DNA of 39,619 nucleotides from Lutibacter flavus (lineage in GTDB: Bacteria > Bacteroidota > Bacteroidia > Flavobacteriales > Flavobacteriaceae), in assembly GCA_945903795.1 (NCBI GenBank), contig CAMDPE010000005.1, positions 1-39,619 on the forward strand. The letters are read 5' to 3'. Positions 34,510 to 39,619 of this stretch are shown here, piece after piece (position 1 is the first letter of the stretch; each line of letters opens with the position of its first letter). Below the pieces are notes generated by a model. It worked only from the letters and a program-made list of their open reading frames with translations, had not been told where the DNA came from and did no database searches. The position numbers and the translations under genes are program-made.

Positions 34510-35715
34510 TTAGTTGTAAACATTTGTTTTATGCTCATGAATATCTAAGCCATCAACTTCTTCTTCTTTGGAAACTCGTAATCCGATGGTCTTTTTCAGA
34601 ATAAACAGTACAACAAACGAAGCTCCTATTGCCCAAGCTGCTACCGAAATGACGCCTATTGCCTGTACGCCCAATTTATGAAATCCACCTCCATATAATA
34701 GTCCGCCGTCTGTAGCAAATACCCCAACCAATAATGTACCTAATGCTCCTGTTACTCCATGAACAGATACTGCCCCAACCGGATCATCAATTTTAAGTTT
34801 TTTATCAACAAATTCAATTGAAAACACAACAACTACACCAGCAATTAGACCTATCATAAAAGCGCCGAACGGACTTACTGCTGCACAACCTGCGGTGACA
34901 GCCACCAAACCAGCCAGAACACCATTTAGCGTCATAGAAATATCAGGTCTTCCGTAAATAATCCAAGTAATAAACATAGCACTTAAAGCACCAGCTGCTG
35001 CTGCAAGATTTGTAGTAATTATGATTCCGGCAACAACATTTGCATTATCTCCTGAGATTGCCAACTGCGAACCAGCATTAAACCCAAACCATCCAAACCA
35101 TAATATAAATATTCCCAAAGACCCAATGAGTAAATTATGCCCAGGAATAGCGTTTGACTTACCGTCGGTGTATTTTCCTAATCTTGGACCTACCATAAAT
35201 GCTGCTACCAATGAAGCCCATCCACCAACTGAATGTACTACTGTTGAACCAGCAAAGTCTGTAAAACCAAGTTTAGCCAGCCAGCCTCCACTTTGCCATA
35301 CCCAGTGACCTGAAATAGGGTATATAATCAAAGTCATTAAAAGAGAAAATATCAAATATGTTGTAAATTTTGTTCTTTCAGCAATAGCTCCCGATACTAT
35401 TGTTGCTGCTGTTGCAGCAAATACTGTTTGAAAAAACAAACTATGCATTTCTGCGGGATTGTCAAAAAACCATGATGGCCTGCCTATAAACGATCCAAAA
35501 ACACCCTCTGAGTCGCCATACATAAACGTATAACCAATTGCCCAAAAAGCAATACTTCCAATGCAGAAGTCCATCAAATTTTTCATTATAATATTACCTG
35601 TGTTTTTTGATCTGGTAAATCCAGTTTCAACAAGCGTAAAACCTGCTTGCATGAAAAAAACCAAAATCCCAGCAATCAAGATCCACATTAAGTCTAATAC
35701 AGTATTCGTATCCAT
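34510..35715 (-). CDS. amt: ammonium transporter (first copy)
   Basis: A 401-residue Amt-family channel with about eleven transmembrane helices. Pore histidines: His161 in AGSTVVHSVGGW and His319 in GAVSVHGVTG. The C-terminal PII-contact tail GLDIHEHKTNVYN is present. It lies 28 nt downstream of the first PII gene and 57 nt upstream of the TorF-like gene. Together they form a three-gene operon controlled from the operator array upstream of the PII gene. Confidence 0.94.
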   Translation of the reverse strand: MDTNTVLDLMWILIAGILVFFMQAGFTLVETGFTRSKNTGNIIMKNLMDFCIGSIAFWAIGYTFMYGDSEGVFGSFIGRPSWFFDNPAEMHSLFFQTVFAATAATIVSGAIAERTKFTTYLIFSLLMTLIIYPISGHWVWQSGGWLAKLGFTDFAGSTVVHSVGGWASLVAAFMVGPRLGKYTDGKSNAIPGHNLLIGSLGIFILWFGWFGFNAGSQLAISGDNANVVAGIIITTNLAAAAGALSAMFITWIIYGRPDISMTLNGVLAGLVAVTAGCAAVSPFGAFMIGLIAGVVVVFSIEFVDKKLKIDDPVGAVSVHGVTGALGTLLVGVFATDGGLLYGGGFHKLGVQAIGVISVAAWAIGASFVVLFILKKTIGLRVSKEEEVDGLDIHEHKTNVYN

Positions 35716-35743
35716 AATATATATTTATTTTAGTTAATTGATT

Positions 35744-36082
35744 TTATTTTAGAGCGTCGGACCCACTTTCTTTTGTTCTTATTCTATAAACCTCTTCTAC
35801 ATTCGAAACAAATACTTTACCGTCCCCAACAGTTCCAGTAAAAGCTGTTTTTAAAATTGCATCGACTGTTCTTTCCAAAAATGGATCAGAAACTACAATG
35901 GATAAAAACCTTCGCTGAATATCGGAAGTGCTATAACTAACGCCTCGATATACGTGCCCTTCTTTTTCATTTCCAACTCCCGTCACATCCCAGTAGCTAA
36001 AAAAATTGACTTCAATTTGATGCAGGGCTTCCTTTACTTCATCAAATTTTGATTTTCTGATAATTGCTTCAATTTTCTTCAT
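35744..36082 (-). CDS. PII nitrogen-regulatory protein (first copy)
   Basis: A 112-residue GlnB/GlnK-type PII protein. T-loop VYRGVSYSTSDIQRRFLSIV keeps Tyr51; B-loop TGTVGDGK lacks the classical Lys; the C-terminal RIRTKE matches the ATP-binding RIRTGE of other PII proteins. First gene of the PII-amt-porin operon, expected to close or open the adjacent Amt according to 2-oxoglutarate and ATP/ADP. Its 98/112 identity with the second copy contrasts with the clear divergence of the two Amts, which suggests that selection or gene conversion keeps the PII pair alike and that mixed trimers may form. Confidence 0.94.
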   Translation of the reverse strand: MKKIEAIIRKSKFDEVKEALHQIEVNFFSYWDVTGVGNEKEGHVYRGVSYSTSDIQRRFLSIVVSDPFLERTVDAILKTAFTGTVGDGKVFVSNVEEVYRIRTKESGSDALK

Positions 36083-36113
36083 AATAAAGTGATTTTTTTG
36101 ATTGATTTCGAGG

Positions 36114-36145
36114 CAAAAATATATATATAAATTTATACCCCCAAA
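36114..36145 (-). promoter_or_regulatory. promoter of the first PII-amt-porin operon
   Basis: On the minus strand: TTTG at 36145-36142, a 20-nt spacer, and TATTTTTG at 36121-36114, an exact Bacteroidota -33/-7 promoter. It lies 31 nt before the PII start codon. The -33 element lies inside palindrome 1 of the operator array, so occupancy of that site should block RNA polymerase or replace its -33 contact. Confidence 0.7.
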
Positions 36146-36314
36146 TTTTATAGGGGTGGTACCGTTATTTTTATGAATATTTATATTTATACCCTATTTT
36201 TTTATGGGCTATTTAATATTATTTATTATTTAATGAGAATTATACCCCTATTTTTTAGGGGTTGGAGTTTTTAAAATAGAAGTAACTGGTTTTTTACCCC
36301 TAAAATTTTAGGGT
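36137..36314. promoter_or_regulatory. array of four phased ACCCCTA-N5-TAGGGGT palindromes
   Basis: Site 1, 36137-36157 (ACCCC...GGGGT); site 2, 36191-36209 (ACCCTATTTTTTTATGGGC); site 3, 36244-36262 (ACCCCTATTTTTTAGGGGT, perfect 7-bp arms); site 4, 36296-36314 (ACCCCTAAAATTTTAGGGT). Centres are at about 36147, 36200, 36253 and 36305, that is 53, 53 and 52 bp apart, five turns of B-DNA. All sites therefore face the same side of the helix. Probable operators for a nitrogen-responsive regulator; which protein binds is unknown. Confidence 0.75.
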
Positions 36315-36410
36315 GTATGCACAAATTATCATATTAAAAAGTAAAAAAGAGGTGTTTTGAAAGAAATAAGCAAGAAGAAGCGCAAAATAAAGCGGTTAAA
36401 AAAAGAGCAT

Positions 36411-36451
36411 AAAAAAACAGCTAAAACTTAAAGAAGTATTTAGCTGTTTTT
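36411..36451 (-). terminator. terminator of the DUF1599-DoxX operon
   Basis: Perfect 12-bp stem AAAACAGCTAAA / TTTAGCTGTTTT (36414-36425 and 36439-36450) with a run of seven T following on the minus strand. It lies 35 nt after the stop codon of the DoxX/BT_3928 gene. Confidence 0.88.
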
Positions 36452-36485
36452 CTAAATCTTTAATTTTCATCCAGCAAGTGCAGGA

Positions 36486-37451
36486 TCAATTGAAAATAAC
36501 TTTTTTCGCATCAATCCAATTCCATTTGCCGGTTACGGTGCCTTTTTGCAAGGTTACAATTCCAGGATTTGCACGTATAATTGTTTTTAAAGTGGTTTCA
36601 TCACAAAACAACATGTCAAAATTTAAATCAAATTCATCTTTGATGTCTAAAAAATCCTCTTCCAACGAAGCGGTCATTAAATAAACTTTATAACCATTTT
36701 TGCTGGCTGTATCAGTCACTTCCTTTATGTTAGCAAAGCCTTGTCTGTCGCTTTTATCAATATTATAAGCCACAATAAGCATTGCTTTATCTGTTGCCAA
36801 AACCTCATCGGTTACATTGTTGCCTTCCATATTCTCCAGATAAAAATCGTGAATCGGCGGCAATTCAGACCCTGTCTGTTTCATTCCTTCGGGAATATTT
36901 TTGCCGATGGCATATGGCCTAAAATCAATGATTGGCAAATGAACCAACACATGATATGTGATATAAAGAAATACACCAAAAAATAAAAAGGTGGTCCATT
37001 TTGCAAAAGAAATGCTTAACAACGGACGTATATATTTTGTTCCGAAAAGCAACATCAAAATAAAAACCAGCAATACTACATTTTTATAAAATGTTTCCCA
37101 CGGTGATAACTTCACTGCATCCCCAAAACAACCGCAATCGAGCACTTTGTCATAAAAAGCTGAATACCAAGTTAAAAATAGGAATATGAGTATCATTACC
37201 AACAAACTCCACAAGGTGAATTTTGGCAAATAACCCAACAATAACATAACGCCCAGCATTAATTCAGCCAATATTAAAAGAATGGAAAATGGCAACGCAT
37301 AAGGAATCAAAAATTCGAGATTTAGCACATCGGCACTAAAATATTCCTGAAATTTGTAGGAAGATCCTAAAGGATCTACCAATTTCACAAAGCCTGAAAA
37401 AATAAAGGTAAAGGATACAATGATTCTACAAATAAAGATTAAAATTTTCAT
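36486..37451 (-). CDS. DoxX/BT_3928-family membrane protein with C-terminal thioredoxin-like region
   Basis: A 321-residue protein. The first half is a four-helix DoxX/MauE-like membrane domain (FIFSGFVKLVDPLGS near residue 16, then the redox-type motif DCGCFGD at 105-111 with Cys106 and Cys108). A further membrane helix follows at about 150-172. The last part (about 195-321) is a soluble extracytoplasmic or cytoplasmic domain resembling thioredoxin folds (KAMLIVAYNID). BT_3928 proteins of this type are widespread in Bacteroidota next to folP and DUF1599; a role in disulfide or quinone redox chemistry is suggested by the DoxX/MauE fold but unproven. It follows the DUF1599 gene after 1 nt. Confidence 0.85.
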   Translation of the reverse strand: MKILIFICRIIVSFTFIFSGFVKLVDPLGSSYKFQEYFSADVLNLEFLIPYALPFSILLILAELMLGVMLLLGYLPKFTLWSLLVMILIFLFLTWYSAFYDKVLDCGCFGDAVKLSPWETFYKNVVLLVFILMLLFGTKYIRPLLSISFAKWTTFLFFGVFLYITYHVLVHLPIIDFRPYAIGKNIPEGMKQTGSELPPIHDFYLENMEGNNVTDEVLATDKAMLIVAYNIDKSDRQGFANIKEVTDTASKNGYKVYLMTASLEEDFLDIKDEFDLNFDMLFCDETTLKTIIRANPGIVTLQKGTVTGKWNWIDAKKVIFN

Positions 37452-37452
37452 A

Positions 37453-37995
37453 TTAGTCAGATTCTTTTAGGTGAATTAAAGCAAAAACAGCATAATTGAT
37501 CATATCTTGGTAATTGGCATCAATACCTTCAGAAACAATGGTTTTGCCTTTGTTATCCTCAATTTGCTTCACACGTAACAATTTTTGGAGAATTAAATCG
37601 GTCAAGGAACTTACGCGCATATCGCGCCAAGCTTCCCCATAATCGTGATTTTTGTCTTCCATCAAACTTTTGGTGATGGCCACATGCTTATCGTACAAAT
37701 TTATGGCTTCTTCGGCAGACAAATCGGGTTGTTCCACTACGCCTTTTTCTAATTGAATTAATGCCATAACAGAGTAATTTACAATCCCAATAAACTCGGA
37801 AACTTCTCCTTCTTCAACTTTTCTTGTTATATTTTCCTGCAATTGGCGAATGCGCTGCGCCTTGATAAAAATTTGATCGGTTAACGACGGCAATCGCAAT
37901 ATGCGCCAGGCACATCCATAATCTTTCAACTTATTTATAAATAATGAACGGCATTTTTCAATAACCGCATCATATTGTTTTGATGTTTGTTGCAT
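37453..37995 (-). CDS. DUF1599 protein
   Basis: A 180-residue soluble helical protein made of two homologous halves: KDYGCAWRILRLPSLTDQIF (about 24-43) and HDYGEAWRDMRVSSLTDLIL (about 116-135), each with the DYG-AWR-SLTD core of the family and followed by a second helix ending in ALI. This tandem duplication resembles all-alpha nucleotide-pyrophosphohydrolase-like folds, but no reaction is established. It starts a two-gene operon with the DoxX/BT_3928 gene and is divergent from the LOG-folP pair; in relatives DUF1599 is a common folP neighbour. Confidence 0.85.
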   Translation of the reverse strand: MQQTSKQYDAVIEKCRSLFINKLKDYGCAWRILRLPSLTDQIFIKAQRIRQLQENITRKVEEGEVSEFIGIVNYSVMALIQLEKGVVEQPDLSAEEAINLYDKHVAITKSLMEDKNHDYGEAWRDMRVSSLTDLILQKLLRVKQIEDNKGKTIVSEGIDANYQDMINYAVFALIHLKESD

Positions 37996-38059
37996 ATACC
38001 TTTAATTATTTCCGTAAATTTCGAACAAATTTAAGGAATTAAAAAATCATATTTAAAGA

Positions 38060-38641
38060 ATGAAGAAAGTTGCTGTTTTTTGTGGTTCAAGTATCGGATT
38101 TAATGAAATCTACAGAAATGAAGCCATCAAATTAGGAAATCATTTTATAGAAAAAAATATAGGCCTTGTTTATGGCGGCGGAAAAATTGGGATGATGGGG
38201 ATTTTGGCTGATACTATGATTGAAAAAAACGGAGAGGTAATAGGTGTTATCCCAGGATTGTTGCGCCATGAAGAAGTTGCCCATACCAATATTACCGAAA
38301 TGATTGTCACTAAAACAATGAGCAAACGCAAAGTAAAAATCAGCAAATTGGTTGATGGTTATATCGCTTTGCCTGGCGGATTTGGAACTTTAGACGAGAT
38401 TTTTGAAGCCTTAACTTTGGGGCAACTTGGCATTGAAACCAAACCTGTGGGGATTTTAAACACCAACGGATTTTTCAATCATTTAATTTTACAGCTCGAT
38501 GTGATGGTCACGGAAGGGTACCTGAAACAATCGAACAAAGAAATGCTGATTATAAGTGATTCCGTTACCGATTTAATTGCCCAAATGTTTAATTACAAAG
38601 CACCTGAAATGACCAAAATAATTAATAAAGTCGTAAAATAA
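38060..38641 (+). CDS. LOG-family nucleotide phosphoribohydrolase
   Basis: A 193-residue protein of the TIGR00730/LOG family (cytokinin-activating and related nucleoside 5'-monophosphate phosphoribohydrolases). Rossmann-like start VAVFCGSS (4-11), GGGKIGMMG at 39-47, MSKRK at 87-91 (the usual MHERK/M-x-x-RK region) and the hallmark PGGFGTLDE at 105-113, containing the catalytic Glu113. In bacteria these enzymes split AMP-like nucleotides and may have housekeeping roles. Its TAA overlaps the folP ATG by one base (TAATG), so the two genes are coupled. Confidence 0.92.
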   Translation: MKKVAVFCGSSIGFNEIYRNEAIKLGNHFIEKNIGLVYGGGKIGMMGILADTMIEKNGEVIGVIPGLLRHEEVAHTNITEMIVTKTMSKRKVKISKLVDGYIALPGGFGTLDEIFEALTLGQLGIETKPVGILNTNGFFNHLILQLDVMVTEGYLKQSNKEMLIISDSVTDLIAQMFNYKAPEMTKIINKVVK

Positions 38642-39474
38642 TGGGAAGCATTAATTGCAACGGAACATTAATTGACTTGTCGGCGCCAAAAATAATGGGG
38701 ATTTTAAATTGCACGCCCGATTCTTTTTTTGATGGCGGAAAATACAAAAATACAACTGCAATTGTGAATCAGGTTGAAAAAATGCTGTGTGAAGGCGCGA
38801 CTTTTATTGATGTTGGCGCCTATTCTTCAAGGCCAGGCGCAAAACATATATCAGAAGAAGAAGAACTGAACAGAATTTTGCCGGTTATTAAACTATTAAT
38901 CAGTGAATTTCCGTCCGTTTTAATTTCTGTAGACACATTCAGAAGCCAAGTTGCTTCAAAATGTATTCACAACGGCGCGTGTATTGTCAACGATATTGCC
39001 GCTGGTGAAATGGATGCAACTATGTTTTCAACTGTCGCTAAACTTCAGGTTCCATATATTATGATGCATATGCAAGGCACACCACAAAATATGCAACAAA
39101 ACCCAACTTACACCAATGTTGTCAGCGAATTGATTTACTATTTTTCAAAAAAAATTGCCGAATTGCACAAACTTGGCCTAAACGATATTATCACCGATGT
39201 GGGGTTTGGTTTTGGCAAAACCACAGAACACAATTATCAGTTATTAAAACATTTAGAACTATTTAAAAAACTGGAAACACCATTACTGGCTGGTTTGTCA
39301 AGAAAAGGTATGCTCTACAAGCCTTTGGGAATCACTTCGGAATCTGCACTTAACGCAACAACGGCGGCAAATACCGTAGCGTTGTTAAATGGTGCGTCTA
39401 TATTGCGAGTTCACGACGTGAAAGAAGCTGTTGAAACTGTCAAAATTGTTGCACTGTTAAACAATAAATCATGA
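38641..39474 (+). CDS. folP: dihydropteroate synthase
   Basis: Condenses 6-hydroxymethyl-7,8-dihydropterin pyrophosphate with p-aminobenzoate in folate synthesis; the sulfonamide target. The 277-residue TIM barrel shows the family motifs in order: IMGILNCTPDSFFDGG (18-33), IDVGAYSSRPGA, SVDTF, VNDIAAG, MMHMQGTPQNMQ, GFGFGKT, GLSRKGM and the closing RVHDV. Intact and of normal length. It overlaps the LOG stop by one base and the next lipoprotein start by four bases (ATGA), so three genes are translationally coupled. Confidence 0.96.
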   Translation: MGSINCNGTLIDLSAPKIMGILNCTPDSFFDGGKYKNTTAIVNQVEKMLCEGATFIDVGAYSSRPGAKHISEEEELNRILPVIKLLISEFPSVLISVDTFRSQVASKCIHNGACIVNDIAAGEMDATMFSTVAKLQVPYIMMHMQGTPQNMQQNPTYTNVVSELIYYFSKKIAELHKLGLNDIITDVGFGFGKTTEHNYQLLKHLELFKKLETPLLAGLSRKGMLYKPLGITSESALNATTAANTVALLNGASILRVHDVKEAVETVKIVALLNNKS

Positions 39475-39605
39475 AAAAATTAACAATTATTCTCTTTTCT
39501 TTTTTAATGCTTGGTTGTGCAAAAAAAGAACTCAAAATACCCACTTTAGCTGAAAAAGGAATTCGGGAAGTCCAAAACAACTCACAAGTTTGGCTTTTTT
39601 TTTAA
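39471..39605 (+). CDS. lipoprotein gene start, possibly frameshifted at a T9 run
   Basis: ATG at 39471 overlaps the folP stop (ATGA). It encodes a lipoprotein signal MKKLTIILFSFLMLGC (lipidated Cys16) and then AKKELKIPTLAEKG and on to QVWLFF, where TAA at 39603-39605 follows a run of nine T (39595-39603). With eight T the frame would continue (WLFFKSKIT) to the window end. So it is either a 44-residue lipopeptide or, more likely, a longer lipoprotein gene interrupted by a homopolymer indel (true or sequencing) and cut by the window edge. Confidence 0.5.
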   Translation: MKKLTIILFSFLMLGCAKKELKIPTLAEKGIREVQNNSQVWLFF

Positions 39606-39619
39606 GTCAAAAATAACGA

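Larger units (their letters stand above)
36083..36485. other. regulatory intergenic region before the first PII operon
   Basis: A 403-bp region without a gene. It carries the promoter of the PII operon (36114-36145), four phased palindromes (36137-36314), and the terminator of the DoxX/DUF1599 operon (36411-36451). The part between 36315 and 36410 shows nothing recognisable. Confidence 0.7.

Noticed and set aside
36137-36314. The ACCCCTA palindromes as intrinsic terminators
   Set aside because: They lack GC-rich stems with adjacent T-runs, and four regularly spaced terminators before a promoter would make no sense; the real terminator of the neighbouring operon is at 36411.

Overview
The window is AT-rich chromosomal DNA from a member of the Bacteroidota, almost certainly the Flavobacteriaceae. 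The evidence is a type IX secretion C-terminal domain next to a PorP/SprF-like protein, Bacteroidota-type promoter boxes (TAnnTTTG), heterodimeric methylmalonyl-CoA mutase after udk and an FtsB-like gene, a short CydA, and DUF1599 beside a BT_3928-type DoxX protein. No rRNA, tRNA, CRISPR array, prophage or complete insertion sequence was seen.

Layout. 98-5741 (+): uridine kinase, FtsB/DivIC-like protein, both methylmalonyl-CoA mutase subunits, and a TrpB that has no trpA beside it. 5742-7845 is an accessory stretch with a REP-like hairpin, several copies of a dispersed intergenic repeat, a small lipoprotein, and an MntA/HepT-type module whose toxin reading frame is broken by a perfect 23-bp tandem duplication. 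7846-9807 (+): an AsmA-like/GT51 peptidoglycan glycosyltransferase. 9936-13255 (-): cytochrome bd oxidase (cydAB) and a pair of small DoxX-like membrane proteins. 13989-20838 (-): a PorP/SprF-like protein and a 1953-residue secreted protein with an FN3 domain, ten YDG repeats, two MBG repeats, thirty tandem 15-residue EF-hand-like calcium loops and a gliding-motility C-terminal domain. A TPR/membrane/AraC regulator is divergent from it. 23269-27938 (-): a glycerol operon (glpD, glpK, glpF, TorF-like porin) with a divergent DeoR-family regulator. 29107-31856: secreted peroxiredoxin, MFS exporter, DUF1684 lipoprotein. 31909-36082 (-): two tandem PII-amt modules, the first carrying a TorF-like porin. 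36486-39619: DoxX/BT_3928 and DUF1599 genes (-), then LOG and folP (+) and the start of a lipoprotein gene.

How the parts fit. The glycerol and ammonium operons share a design: an inner-membrane channel (GlpF, Amt) followed by a TorF-like outer-membrane protein as the last gene before a terminator. This suggests matched outer- and inner-membrane entry routes. The most striking regulatory signal lies upstream of the first PII-amt operon: four copies of a palindrome close to ACCCCTA-N5-TAGGGGT, with centres 52-53 bp apart (five helical turns). Two degenerate copies sit at matching positions upstream of the second operon. This looks like an undescribed operator array for nitrogen control. The calcium-loop array in the T9SS adhesin and the broken HepT are the other main points of interest.
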